Shown one piece after another: positions 52,696-62,144 of a stretch of DNA of 64,000 bases. A model generated the notes under the pieces. The model ran no database searches. It was not told the origin of the DNA and saw nothing but the letters and a program-made list of their open reading frames with translations. The stretch is from Paludibacteraceae bacterium. Lineage in GTDB: Bacteria > Bacteroidota > Bacteroidia > Bacteroidales > Paludibacteraceae. The stretch spans positions 218,098-282,097 of the forward strand of contig JAFYMG010000001.1 in assembly GCA_017556705.1 (NCBI GenBank), written 5' to 3'. Numbering within the stretch: the first letter of the stretch is position 1; the number at the start of each line of letters is the position of its first letter. The translations under genes and the position numbers were made by a program.

Positions 52696-52729
52696 GTGTA
52701 CGTACACCTTAATGATATATACGCGTATA
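52696..52729. repeat. Two perfect palindromes in the secDF leader
   Basis: GTGTACGTACAC (52696-52707) and ATATACGCGTATAT (52716-52729) lie 8 nt apart between promoter and start codon. They may be an operator or an RNA hairpin pair controlling secDF. Confidence 0.65.
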
Positions 52730-52784
52730 TGCGCGTGGAGGATACAAGGCGAAATATAAATAATAACAAAATAAAACTAAAATT

Positions 52785-55700
52785 ATGCAAAACAAAGGAC
52801 TAGTAATCACATTGGCTGTCTGCCTTGCTTTGGTGAGTGCATTCTATTTGTCTTTCTCATTTGTGACAAATAGTTATGACAAAAAAGCAGTAGAATATGC
52901 ACAAGGTGACGCTGCGAAAGAGTATCAATATCTCGACTCTATCGCAGGTGAAAAGGTGTGGTTCGGCTACACATTGAAGGAGTGCCGTGAGAAAGAATTG
53001 AACTTGGGTCTTGACCTTAAGGGTGGTATGAACGTAACTATGGAAGTGTCTGTTGCTGACATTCTCCGTGTGTTGAGCGGTCATAACACTTCTGACATTT
53101 TCAATCAAGCTATTGCACTTGCAAACCAAAAACAAAAATCTTCTGGAGCAGATTACTTGACACTGTTCTTCGAGTCTTTCTATGAACTTGATCCTAACGC
53201 TCAATTGGCATCAGTGTTCTCTACTTTTGAGTTGAAAGATAAGGTATCTTTGAATTCTACCAATGCAGAGGTTGAGAAGGTAATTCGTGCAGAGGTTGAG
53301 GGTGCTATTGATAACTCATTCAATGTACTCCGTACTCGTATTGACCGCTTTGGTGTGGTTCAACCTAATATCCAAAAGCTCAGCCAAACAGGTCGTATCC
53401 TCATCGAGTTGCCTGGTATCAAAGAGCCTGAGCGTGTACGTAAGCTCCTACAAGGTTCTGCTAACCTCGAATTCTGGGAGACATACAACTTGGCAGAGAT
53501 CCTTCCACAATTGTCTCAAATCAATAGCGAGTTGGCTAAAGCTAACGCTAGCACCGAGGCTGCTCAAGTTGAGGAAGTTGAGGTTGTAGAGGAAGAAGTT
53601 GTAGCTAATGATGTGGATGCTTTGGTCGAGGGATTGGCCGCTGCTGATAGCCTTGCTCAAGCAGAGGCTGACCAAAAAGCTGCTATAGAGGAGTTCAAGA
53701 AGAACAATCCTCTCTTTGCTGCAATCCAACTCTCTGTAAATCAAGCTAATCAACCATATCAAGGTCCTGTTGTAGGTACTGCTCACTACACCGATACTGC
53801 TAAGGTAATGGCTATGCTCAACTCACAAGTAGCTAAGTCTATCCTTCCACGTGATTTGCATCTCTGCTGGACTGTGAAGGCTATCGACCCTGCTGAGGCA
53901 TACTATCAATTGGTTGCTTTGAAAGCACAAACCAGCGGTCGTCCTTCTTTGGAGGGTGATGTGATCACCGACGCGCGCGCTGACTTCGGTCAAACATCTG
54001 CTTACGCAAATGTATCTATGACCATGAACGCTGAGGGCGCACGCGACTGGCAACGTATCACACGCGACAATGTTGGCAAATCTATCGCTATCGTATTGGA
54101 TGGCTATGTATATAGCTTCCCAACTGTTCAAAACGAAATCGCTGGTGGTAACTCACAAATCACTGGTAACTTCACCGTTGAAGAGGCTAAGGACTTGGCT
54201 AACACCCTTAACTCTGGTAAGATGCCTGCTCCTGCACGCATTATCCAAGAGGACGTAGTGGGTCCATCACTTGGTAAAGAGGCTATCACTGCAGGTATGT
54301 GGAGTTTTGTATTGGGCTTTATCCTTATCATGCTCTACATGATTTGCTATTATGGCTTCACCGCAGGTATGTTTGCTAATATCGCATTGCTCTGCAACGT
54401 ATTCTTGCTCGCTGGTATCCTTTCTTCATTCTCTGCAGTATTGACCTTGCCTGGTATCGCCGGTATCGTGCTCACCATGGGTATGGCAGTGGATGCTAAC
54501 GTGCTTATCTACGAGCGTATCCGCGAGGAGCGTCGCGCTGGTAAGAACTTGCGCCGTGCTATCGAGGACGGTTTCTCTGGCGCTATCTCTGCGATTATCG
54601 ACTCCAACGTAACATCATTCTTGACGGGTGCTATTTTGGCTATCTTCGGTACTGGTCCTATCAAGGGCTTCGCTGTAACCTATATGATTGGTATCATCTC
54701 TTCTTTCTTGACTGCTGTCTTTGTTTGCCGTATGTTGCTCGAGGCGTATGCTAAGAAAGAGAATGCTAAGGAGCTCAATTTCACCACCAAGTTGATGCAA
54801 AACTTCTTGCAAAACACCAAGGTGAACTTCATTGGTGGTCGCAAGGTAACTTATATCATCTCTGGTGCTATCATCGTATTGGGTGCTTTGGCACTCAACC
54901 CATACTTCTTCGGTAAATTGAACTTGGGTATCGACTTCTCTGGTGGTCGCAACTATATCGTTCGTTTTGCTCAAGATGTCAACACTGAGGAGGTTAATGC
55001 TTCACTTGACAATGTCTTCATGGCAGCTAAAGCTGAGTTGAACGACGAGGAGAGTTTCGCTCTCAACGTAATCACAATTGGTGATGCTAACCAAGTGCGT
55101 ATCTCTACCAACTACCTTATCAACGACAACTCTGACAATGTAGAGGAGACCATCGAAACATTGCTCTACGAGGGTTGCAAACCATTCTTGGCAGAGGATG
55201 TGACACTTGAACAATTCAAATCTACAGAGATTAATCCTGAGGTAGGTATTATGCAATCTCAAAAGGTAGGTCCTGCTGTGGCTGACGATATCACCCAATC
55301 TGCTATTTGGGCTGTGTTGGCTGCATTGCTTGGTATTTTCCTTTACGTGCTCATCCGTTTCCGCAATGTGGCATTCTCTGTAGGTGCGTTGGTTGGTTTG
55401 GCACACGATGCGCTCTTCGTTCTTGGTGCATACGCTCTCCTCTGGAAGGTAATGCCATTCTCTATGGAGATTGACCAATCATTTATCGCTGCTATCTTGA
55501 CTATCATCGGTTACTCAATCAACGATACTGTGGTTGTATTCGACCGCGTACGTGAGTATAAGGGTCTATATCCAAAACGCGAACTTCTAGCTAATATGAA
55601 CAACGCGTTGAACGATACTTTGAGCCGTACATTCTCAACCTCTATGTCAACCTTCGTGGTATTGCTCGCAATCTTCTGCTTCGGTGGCGAGACTATCCGT

Positions 55701-55829
55701 GGTTTCGTATTCGCATTGATGTTGGGTGTTATCATTGGTACCTATTCTACTCTCGGTGTAGCAACTCCTCTTGCATACGATATCCAAGAGGCTATTGCTC
55801 GCCGCAAAGAGAAAAAGGCTGCTAAGTAA
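52785..55829 (+). CDS. secDF: Protein-export membrane protein SecDF fusion
   Basis: A 1014-residue RND-type factor that uses proton motive force to pull preproteins through SecYEG. SecD is residues 1-about 655: membrane helix 8-28, GLDLKGGMNVTMEV, VLRTRIDRFGV, a Glu/Ala-rich insert (about 250-310) and the DANVLIYERIREE helix. SecF is about 680-1005 with LGIDFSGGRNYIV, GPAVADDITQSA and YSINDTVVVFDRVRE. Fusion is normal in Bacteroidota. The gene has its own promoter and strong terminator. Confidence 0.97.
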   Translation: MQNKGLVITLAVCLALVSAFYLSFSFVTNSYDKKAVEYAQGDAAKEYQYLDSIAGEKVWFGYTLKECREKELNLGLDLKGGMNVTMEVSVADILRVLSGHNTSDIFNQAIALANQKQKSSGADYLTLFFESFYELDPNAQLASVFSTFELKDKVSLNSTNAEVEKVIRAEVEGAIDNSFNVLRTRIDRFGVVQPNIQKLSQTGRILIELPGIKEPERVRKLLQGSANLEFWETYNLAEILPQLSQINSELAKANASTEAAQVEEVEVVEEEVVANDVDALVEGLAAADSLAQAEADQKAAIEEFKKNNPLFAAIQLSVNQANQPYQGPVVGTAHYTDTAKVMAMLNSQVAKSILPRDLHLCWTVKAIDPAEAYYQLVALKAQTSGRPSLEGDVITDARADFGQTSAYANVSMTMNAEGARDWQRITRDNVGKSIAIVLDGYVYSFPTVQNEIAGGNSQITGNFTVEEAKDLANTLNSGKMPAPARIIQEDVVGPSLGKEAITAGMWSFVLGFILIMLYMICYYGFTAGMFANIALLCNVFLLAGILSSFSAVLTLPGIAGIVLTMGMAVDANVLIYERIREERRAGKNLRRAIEDGFSGAISAIIDSNVTSFLTGAILAIFGTGPIKGFAVTYMIGIISSFLTAVFVCRMLLEAYAKKENAKELNFTTKLMQNFLQNTKVNFIGGRKVTYIISGAIIVLGALALNPYFFGKLNLGIDFSGGRNYIVRFAQDVNTEEVNASLDNVFMAAKAELNDEESFALNVITIGDANQVRISTNYLINDNSDNVEETIETLLYEGCKPFLAEDVTLEQFKSTEINPEVGIMQSQKVGPAVADDITQSAIWAVLAALLGIFLYVLIRFRNVAFSVGALVGLAHDALFVLGAYALLWKVMPFSMEIDQSFIAAILTIIGYSINDTVVVFDRVREYKGLYPKRELLANMNNALNDTLSRTFSTSMSTFVVLLAIFCFGGETIRGFVFALMLGVIIGTYSTLGVATPLAYDIQEAIARRKEKKAAK

Positions 55830-55851
55830 TAAGTCTGTATATCAATAATGA

Positions 55852-55881
55852 AAAAGCGTGTCATCTTGGCACGCTTTTTTA
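55852..55881 (+). terminator. Terminator after secDF
   Basis: A 10-bp stem AAAAAGCGTG / CACGCTTTTT with a 9-nt loop and a T run. Confidence 0.9.
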
Positions 55882-55890
55882 TTGGTTTAG

Positions 55891-55940
55891 CTCTCGTCTC
55901 TAAACAGTAGAGACGCAGGGCGTCCTCTAAATACTAAACT
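55891..55940. repeat. GC-rich dispersed element after secDF
   Basis: The reverse complement contains GTTTAGTATTTAGAGGACGC and TCTCTACTGTTTAGAG, words shared with the copies at 16691, 20038 and 45023. Confidence 0.75.
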
Positions 55941-55957
55941 AAAAAAGCTTGCTTTTC

Positions 55958-55988
55958 TTGCATATTTGCATTTTTTTTTGTACTTTTG
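55958..55988 (+). promoter_or_regulatory. Promoter upstream of rsfS
   Basis: TTG (55958-55960, in CTTGCATATTTGC) and TACTTTTG (55981-55988) have standard spacing. The distance to the rsfS ATG (56312) is about 320 nt, unusually long here, because a 199-bp element lies between. Confidence 0.78.
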
Positions 55989-56109
55989 CCCCCAAATTGC
56001 GTAAATGTGCCAATTTGGCAGGATTTTGCTAGTTTGGCGCAGAATTTGTAGTATAATAGATAGTAACATGCGCATACGCGCGTGACACACTTTGAAATAT
56101 ATATCATAA

Positions 56110-56308
56110 GGTCACTTCTATAAATTCACCATTTTAGAAGATTGACCTTTAAGAGTTAAATATTAACATTTTTATATGCTTTTGGCTTTTTATTGGTATC
56201 TTGCTTGTTATCAATCAGTTGCATAGCTCGCTATGCGCCTTCATTCCGCCAAGCAATCTCCTCAATAAAAAACTCAAAATCATTATAAATCAATTTATAG
56301 AAGTGACC
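56110..56308. mobile_element. 199-bp MITE-like element with 17-bp terminal inverted repeats
   Basis: The ends are exact inverted copies: GGTCACTTCTATAAATT (56110-56126) and its reverse complement (56292-56308). Both sides carry ATAA (56106-56109 and 56309-56312), a candidate 4-bp target duplication. No transposase frame is inside; the interior is AT-rich with one small hairpin (GCATAGC/GCTATGC, 56221-56236). Size, ends and duplication fit a miniature inverted-repeat element, probably moved in trans by an IS5-like or related transposase. The right end touches the rsfS start codon. A folded RNA regulatory element is the main alternative. Confidence 0.78.
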
Positions 56309-56311
56309 ATA

Positions 56312-56674
56312 ATGAAAGAAGTATCAACAAAAAAATTAGTAGAAACGATTGTAGAAGGTATTCAAAATCGTAAAGGTCAACGTATTGTAACCGTAGATTT
56401 ACGCAAACTCAAAGATGCACCAGCAGAGTATTTTATCATCGCTGAAGGTGGTTCTAACGTACAAGTGGTGGCTATTGCTGATGAGGTAGATAGTTTTGTA
56501 CGTACCCAAACACACGTACACCCTCTTGGTATTGACGGACGCGACAACGCCGAGTGGATCGCTATGGATTATGGCACAATATTTGTACATATCATGCAGC
56601 GCGAACCTCGTGCATATTATGATATCGAGCACCTCTGGGCTGACGGTAAAATCACAGAAATACCAGAAGTGTAA
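56312..56674 (+). CDS. rsfS: Ribosomal silencing factor RsfS
   Basis: A 120-residue protein of the RsfS/YbeB/Iojap family that binds ribosomal protein L14 and blocks subunit joining in starvation. AEYFIIAEGGSNVQVVAIADEV, NAEWIAMDYGTIFVHIMQ and YYDIEHLWADG are family hallmarks. The ATG at 56312 (MKEVSTKKLVETIV) is chosen; an upstream ATG in the same frame at 56201 lies inside the MITE-like element and encodes unrelated sequence. The element's right inverted repeat ends 3 nt before the ATG, replacing the native ribosome-binding region. Confidence 0.95.
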   Translation: MKEVSTKKLVETIVEGIQNRKGQRIVTVDLRKLKDAPAEYFIIAEGGSNVQVVAIADEVDSFVRTQTHVHPLGIDGRDNAEWIAMDYGTIFVHIMQREPRAYYDIEHLWADGKITEIPEV

Positions 56675-56679
56675 TTATG

Positions 56680-56770
56680 AACCAAGAGTAAAGAACAAGG
56701 AACCAAGACTTATTAGTATCGACAGACGATAGTATTTGGTCTTGAATCCTGATTCCTTACTCCTTACTCC
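56680..56770. repeat. Two heptanucleotide repeat tracts between rsfS and ftsH
   Basis: AACCAAG, AGTAAAG, AACAAGG, AACCAAG, ACTTATT (56680-56714) and TTGGTCT, TGAATCC, TGATTCC, TTACTCC, TTACTCC (56736-56770), both in register. The second ends 9 nt before the ftsH start codon. The two tracts use near-complementary words (AACCAAG and CTTGGTT-like). Confidence 0.88.
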
Positions 56771-56779
56771 TAAAAAAAT

Positions 56780-58897
56780 ATGGCAAATCAACAGCCTAAA
56801 CAACAAAAACAAAACCCTCAATCCAGCAATAAGCAGTCCAAGAGACCACGTTGGTCATGGTTGTACTATGCAGTTATGCTCGGATTGTTGTTTTTCTTTT
56901 TCAACCCATTTACAGGTGATAGAAAAGCGGATAAAAACCTCAGTTACACCAAGTTTACTGCTTACATAGAAAACGATGCCATTGCATCTGTTGTGGTATA
57001 TGATGATAATACTGCGAAAGCTAAGATTCGTCCTGAAAAGTATGCCATTGTTTTTAGCAATCAAGAAGCTGGTGAAGATGCCAAAGGCGAACTCAGTATG
57101 CAAATACCAACCGTAGAAGAATTTGCGAAATACATTGATAATGTGAATCTTACGCGCAAAGAGCAAGGTAAAGCTGCTATCGATGTCAGTTATGCCAAAT
57201 CTCGAGGCGATTGGTATATGATATTGGTGAATATCCTACCTATCTTGTTGATTGTATTGTTCTTCGTATGGATGAGTCGCGGCATGGCAAATGCTGCGAA
57301 TGGTGCAGGAGGTATATTTAATGTAGGTAAGGCAAAAGCGCAAGTCTTCGACAAGGATAAAAAGGACAAAGTCACCTTCAAAGATGTAGCTGGTCTAGCG
57401 GGCGCTAAGCAAGAGGTGGAGGAGATTGTTTCTTTCTTAAAAGAACCAAAGAAATATACCGACCTCGGTGGTAAGATTCCAAAAGGTGTACTACTCGTAG
57501 GCCCTCCAGGTACTGGTAAAACCTTGCTAGCCAAGGCTGTAGCTGGTGAAGCAAATGTGCCATTCTTCTCCATGTCCGGTAGCGACTTCGTGGAGATGTT
57601 CGTGGGTGTGGGCGCCAGCCGTGTACGTGACCTCTTCCGCCAAGCGAAGGAGAAAGCACCAGCGATTGTGTTTATTGACGAGATTGATGCTGTGGGGCGT
57701 GCCCGTGGCAGAAACAATATGATGGGCGGCGGTGGCAATGATGAGCGTGAATCTACTCTCAATCAGTTGCTCACCGAGATGGATGGTTTTGGTAGCAACT
57801 CGGGCGTGATTGTCTTAGCTGCCACCAACCGTGCAGATGTGCTGGATGCAGCTTTGCTGCGTGCAGGTCGTTTCGACCGTCAGATACATGTAGAACTTCC
57901 TGACCTGCAAGAGCGCAAGGAGATCTTTGGTGTGCATATTGCAGGTATTAAGATAGACAAGGACTTGGATATCAATTTCTTGGCAAAACAAACACCTGGT
58001 TTCTCGGGTGCGGATATTGCTAATGTCTGCAACGAGGCAGCCCTCATTGCTGCGCGTAATGACCATAAGAGTGTGAGCCGTCAAGACTTTATGGACGCTG
58101 TAGATCGTATCATCGGCGGCTTGGAGCGCAAAAACAAGATCATGACCGAGGAGGAGAAACGCTCGGTGGCTTACCATGAGGCGGGACATGCAACCATCTC
58201 TTGGCTGCTGCGCTATGGCAATCCGCTCGTTAAGGTAACTATCGTTCCTCGCGGCATGGCTTTAGGTGCAGCGTGGTATTTGCCTGAGGAGCGCCAACTG
58301 ACTAACAAAGAGCATATCATGGATAATCTTTGCTCGCTATTGGGCGGACGTGCCGCAGAAGAGGTATTCTTACACCAAACTTCTACGGGTGCGCTCAACG
58401 ACCTCGAACGTGCTACCAAACAGGCATACGCCATGGTGGCTTACTATGGTATGTCTGACAAACTCAAGAACCTCAGCTACTACGACTCAACAGGTCGCTA
58501 TGATATGGGAATATCTAAGCCATATTCGGAGAAAACTGCAGAAGTGATTGATGCAGAGACGAGTGCAATCATTGCAGAGCAGATGGCTCGCGCGAAGAAA
58601 ATCCTTGAGGAGAATGCCGAAGGACATAATAAGTTGGCAGAGCTCTTGATTGAGAAAGAGGTAATCACCTCTGATGACGTAGAGGCTATCTTGGGTGCTC
58701 GTCCTTGGGTGAGCCGCACCGACGAGATTATTGAGGCGAATGAGGCGATGAGGCGAGAAGGCGATGAGGCGAAAGCCGAGGAGAAACCTAAGAAAAAGCG
58801 CGCCCCTCGCAAAAAGAAAGAAGAGGCTAGTGAGGCGATAAGGTTAGAAGGCGAAGAGGCGAAAGGCGAGCCAACATCTAACAGTGAAACGATCTAA
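56780..58897 (+). CDS. ftsH: ATP-dependent zinc metalloprotease FtsH
   Basis: A 705-residue membrane AAA+ protease for quality control. Two membrane helices (about 28-42 and 147-163) flank the periplasmic part. AAA motifs are Walker A GPPGTGKT (241-248), Walker [10 protein letters not shown] and the second region of homology; the zinc site HEAGH follows, and the protease domain runs to about residue 640. The tail (about 651-705) is encoded by 8-mer repeats ([25 protein letters not shown]) and a 16-18-mer repeat that supplies the stop codon. FtsH tails are normally variable, so activity is probably preserved. Confidence 0.96.
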   Translation: MANQQPKQQKQNPQSSNKQSKRPRWSWLYYAVMLGLLFFFFNPFTGDRKADKNLSYTKFTAYIENDAIASVVVYDDNTAKAKIRPEKYAIVFSNQEAGEDAKGELSMQIPTVEEFAKYIDNVNLTRKEQGKAAIDVSYAKSRGDWYMILVNILPILLIVLFFVWMSRGMANAANGAGGIFNVGKAKAQVFDKDKKDKVTFKDVAGLAGAKQEVEEIVSFLKEPKKYTDLGGKIPKGVLLVGPPGTGKTLLAKAVAGEANVPFFSMSGSDFVEMFVGVGASRVRDLFRQAKEKAPAIVFIDEIDAVGRARGRNNMMGGGGNDERESTLNQLLTEMDGFGSNSGVIVLAATNRADVLDAALLRAGRFDRQIHVELPDLQERKEIFGVHIAGIKIDKDLDINFLAKQTPGFSGADIANVCNEAALIAARNDHKSVSRQDFMDAVDRIIGGLERKNKIMTEEEKRSVAYHEAGHATISWLLRYGNPLVKVTIVPRGMALGAAWYLPEERQLTNKEHIMDNLCSLLGGRAAEEVFLHQTSTGALNDLERATKQAYAMVAYYGMSDKLKNLSYYDSTGRYDMGISKPYSEKTAEVIDAETSAIIAEQMARAKKILEENAEGHNKLAELLIEKEVITSDDVEAILGARPWVSRTDEIIEANEAMRREGDEAKAEEKPKKKRAPRKKKEEASEAIRLEGEEAKGEPTSNSETI
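58732..58872. repeat. GAGGCGA-type repeats in the ftsH 3' end
   Basis: Tracts at 58732-58780 and 58829-58872 repeat GAGGCGAT / GAGGCGA / GAAGGCGA. Their complement (TTTCGCC, TCATCGCC) matches the repeat in tsaE at 22914-22970. Confidence 0.82.
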
Positions 58898-58975
58898 AAT
58901 CTAACAGCCGAAGGCGGTCCAACAGCGAAGCGGTCTAACAGCAAAGCGGTCTAACAGCCAACGGCGATCTAAAAA
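58877..58975. repeat. TCTAACAGC 16-18-mer tandem repeat
   Basis: Five units begin TCTAACAG or TCCAACAG and end in a GAAGCGG-like block (58877, 58899, 58917, 58933 and 58950, approximately). The first holds the ftsH stop codon; the others fill the gap before the M16 peptidase gene. Confidence 0.85.
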
Positions 58976-58983
58976 TAAATAGT

Positions 58984-61782
58984 ATGAAAAAGTTTGTATT
59001 AAGCACATTAGTGCTGGCGTTGTCAATGAGCATGGCAGCGCAACAACCACAACCACTGCCTGTTGACTCGGCAGTACGCGTGGGTAAGTTGGAGAATGGT
59101 CTGACTTATTACATCCGTCACAATGAATATCCAAAACAACGTGCCGAATTCCATATCGCGCAAGCCGTAGGTGCGATCTTGGAAGAGGATCACCAAAATG
59201 GTTTGGCGCACTTCCTCGAGCACATGGCTTTCAATGGTACAGAGCACTTTGCGGGCAAAGGTATTATTGAGTATTTTGAGTCAATTGGTGTGAACTTTGG
59301 TGGTAATATCAATGCCTACACCTCATTGGATGAGACTGTATATCGCCTTAGCGAAGTGCCAACCACCCGCGAGGGTATCATCGATTCTGCTTTGCTCGTG
59401 ATGCACGACTGGGCATGTGGTCTCTTGCTCCTTGAGGAGGAGATTGATAACGAACGTGGTGTTATCCGCGAGGAGTGGCGTACAGGTATGGGTGCTAGCC
59501 GCCGTATGTGGAAGAATAGCAATATGCTCAAATACCCAGGTAGCCGCTATGCGAAGCGCGACGTGATTGGCGATACAGCTGTGATCAACAACTTCGAATA
59601 TGACGCCTTGCGCGACTATTACAAGAAATGGTATGGTCCAGACAATCAAGCAATTATCGTAGTAGGTGATATTGATGTGGATCAAATCGAGCAAAAGATC
59701 AAAGCGCTTTGGGCAGATGTACCTGCTCGCGAGAACCGCGGCGAGCGTCCTTTGTATTCTGTAGATGACAACCAAGAGCCAATCGTAGCTATCGTTCGCG
59801 ACAAAGAGGCACAAAACACCCGCATCGAGCTCGAGTTTAAGAAGGATAAGTTGCCACAAATGTTGCGCGGAACAGATGCTGCTTATACCATGGATTTGGC
59901 ATTAAACTTGATTAGCAGCATGCTGAACAATCGTTTCACCGAGTTGAGTATTGATCCTAATGCATCGTTTACAGGTGCAGGTTCGTACTACAGCGAGTTG
60001 GTGAAGGAGAAAGATGCTTTTGTGGCGATCTATATTGCTAAGCAAGGTCTTGAGAAACAAGCATATAAAGACCTTCTCACTCAGTTGGAGAAGATGCGCC
60101 GCTATGGTTTCACCACCTCTGAGTTGGAGCGTGTGAAGAAGGAGTGGTTGGCTGCTTATGAGAAGGCATACAACGAGCGTACCACTGTTCGTAATATCAA
60201 TCGCGCACAGGAGTGCATCCGCCACTATTTGGATGGTGCACCTATGCCAGGTGAGGAGTGGGAGTATCAAGTGGTGCAACAGTTATTGCCAATGATCAGT
60301 GTAGATATGCTCAACCAGATGGCACAACAATTGATAACTGATGAGAACTTAGTCATCTGTTTCCAAGCACCTCAAGATAAGAAAGTTGTACTTCCTACTG
60401 AGGAAGAGGCAGTTGCGCTATTGGCTTCTGTCAAGGATGAGGAGATTGAGGCACCTGTAGAGGAGGCTATTCGTGAGAACCTTGTAGAGACTGCTCCTAA
60501 GGCAGGTAAGATCAAAAAAATCACCACCAATGCTCTACACGGAACCACCGAGTGGTTGCTCAGCAATGGTGTTCGAGTGATTATCAAACCTACTGAGTTT
60601 AAGCAAGATGAGATCCTCTTCCAAGGTTTCTCTAAGGGTGGTGCATCCTTAGTAGCGACCGAGGATCTGCCATCATCTATGCTCGCAAGCACTATCGTTG
60701 ACTTCTGCGGTTTGGCTGATATGTCTATGACCGATTTGCAAAAGGCTTTGACGGGTAAGAATATATCTCACTCTACCTCTATCAATAGCAATACCGAGAC
60801 GGTGGATGGTTCTTCTTCTGTCAAGGATCTAGAGACATTGCTCCAACTCAACTACTTGGCTTTCACCGCTCCACGTCGCGATGAAGCGGCATACCAATCC
60901 TTGATTAATATCCTGAAGAGTCAGTTGGCTAACCGCAATAAGAATCCTAAGGTGGCATTCTCTGACTCTATTCAGATGATGGCCAGCGACCATTCTCCTC
61001 GTACCGTATTGCAAGATATGGCATGGCTGGAGAAGGTAAGCTTGGATAAGGCTTTGGAGATTTATAAGGCTCGTTTTGCCAATCCAGCGGACTTCACATT
61101 TATCTTTGTGGGTAATGTAGATCCAGCGGATGAGGCGTTCCAACAGTTGGTATGTACATGGTTGGGTGGTATGACTACCTCTCAGAAAAAGGAGAATGTT
61201 CGCGACAATGGCGAGCGTGCACCAGAGGGTATCAACAAGAACTATTTCACCCGCAGAATGGAGACCAAGACGGCTAGCAACCGTATTCAATATACCTCGT
61301 ATGACATCCCTTATACTTTGGCTAATGAATTGAATATGGAGATGATAGGTCGTATCCTTTCTACTCGCTACTTAGAGTCTATTCGTGAGCGCGAAGGTGG
61401 TTCTTATGGCGTTGGTTGTGGCGGTGGAATGAATATCTTGCCAGTGGCAAAAGCATATCTGATCATGCAATTTGACACCGATCCTGAGAAGCAAGAGAAG
61501 CTCATGGGTATTATCCACGAAGAGGTACAAACAATCATTTCAAATGGTCCGTTGGCAAAAGACTTACAAAAAGAGAAAGAGTCGATGCTCAAGGACTTCC
61601 AAGAGGACTTGGAGAAGAACGGTTATTGGGATAAAGCTTTGTATATGTACTACATGTACGGTATCGACTATATCGCTGATTATAAGGCTGCTGTGGAGGC
61701 TATTACTGCAGAGACGGTACAAGCAACTTTGAAGAAACTTGTGGCTTCAGGTGATATGTTTGAGGTAGTAATGCTGCCATAA
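58984..61782 (+). CDS. M16-family zinc metallopeptidase (pitrilysin type), exported
   Basis: A 932-residue exported protease with a signal peptide (1-19, ending SMAA). The inverted zinc motif HxxEH is H76-FLE-H80, with the third ligand Glu in ERGVIREEW near 156. Two M16 units (about 28-500 and 515-930) form a single-chain clam shell; the second unit lacks HxxEH, as usual. It likely degrades small proteins or peptides in the periplasm. The tandem repeat at 58877-58975 lies before its start and its promoter is not obvious, so read-through from ftsH is likely. Confidence 0.95.
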   Translation: MKKFVLSTLVLALSMSMAAQQPQPLPVDSAVRVGKLENGLTYYIRHNEYPKQRAEFHIAQAVGAILEEDHQNGLAHFLEHMAFNGTEHFAGKGIIEYFESIGVNFGGNINAYTSLDETVYRLSEVPTTREGIIDSALLVMHDWACGLLLLEEEIDNERGVIREEWRTGMGASRRMWKNSNMLKYPGSRYAKRDVIGDTAVINNFEYDALRDYYKKWYGPDNQAIIVVGDIDVDQIEQKIKALWADVPARENRGERPLYSVDDNQEPIVAIVRDKEAQNTRIELEFKKDKLPQMLRGTDAAYTMDLALNLISSMLNNRFTELSIDPNASFTGAGSYYSELVKEKDAFVAIYIAKQGLEKQAYKDLLTQLEKMRRYGFTTSELERVKKEWLAAYEKAYNERTTVRNINRAQECIRHYLDGAPMPGEEWEYQVVQQLLPMISVDMLNQMAQQLITDENLVICFQAPQDKKVVLPTEEEAVALLASVKDEEIEAPVEEAIRENLVETAPKAGKIKKITTNALHGTTEWLLSNGVRVIIKPTEFKQDEILFQGFSKGGASLVATEDLPSSMLASTIVDFCGLADMSMTDLQKALTGKNISHSTSINSNTETVDGSSSVKDLETLLQLNYLAFTAPRRDEAAYQSLINILKSQLANRNKNPKVAFSDSIQMMASDHSPRTVLQDMAWLEKVSLDKALEIYKARFANPADFTFIFVGNVDPADEAFQQLVCTWLGGMTTSQKKENVRDNGERAPEGINKNYFTRRMETKTASNRIQYTSYDIPYTLANELNMEMIGRILSTRYLESIREREGGSYGVGCGGGMNILPVAKAYLIMQFDTDPEKQEKLMGIIHEEVQTIISNGPLAKDLQKEKESMLKDFQEDLEKNGYWDKALYMYYMYGIDYIADYKAAVEAITAETVQATLKKLVASGDMFEVVMLP

Positions 61783-61807
61783 TACATCATTGCTAAAAAA
61801 CTACTTA

Positions 61808-61848
61808 AAAGACTGCTTTCTAAACCAGAAGGCAGTCTTTTTTTTGGA
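61808..61848 (+). terminator. Terminator after the M16 peptidase gene
   Basis: A 15-bp stem AAAAGACTGCTTTCT / AGAAGGCAGTCTTTT (one wobble), loop AAACC, followed by a run of Ts. Confidence 0.92.
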
Positions 61849-62038
61849 TTTATATACCTCTTGATACCTACTGGGAACTATATACCAGTTGACAGTGAAT
61901 GATCTCCTATGCCCTGTTGGGCAAGAAATCTTATAAATCTTATTGCGCTATTTTGAGTGATTTAGGTCTTTGCTATCTTATTAATATCCTGTAATTATAT
62001 GTTATACAACATATTTTCCAATAAACCCCCCAACTTTC

Positions 62039-62070
62039 TTTGCATATTCAAAATAAATTTTGTACCTTTG
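62039..62070 (+). promoter_or_regulatory. Promoter of the secreted modular protein gene
   Basis: TTTG (62039-62042, in TTTGCATATTC) and TACCTTTG (62063-62070) have standard spacing. The stretch 61849-62038 holds no gene, and I see nothing else in it. Confidence 0.8.
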
Positions 62071-62144
62071 CGCGCTTATACTGAAGAAACATGTTTAACA
62101 AAACATTATAATTAACTCTATTTATTAACAAAAATCCAAACATT

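Noticed and set aside
56201..56311. Upstream in-frame start for rsfS inside the MITE-like element
   Set aside because: The extra 37 residues are encoded by the element and are unlike any RsfS N terminus; the ATG at 56312 gives the family start.
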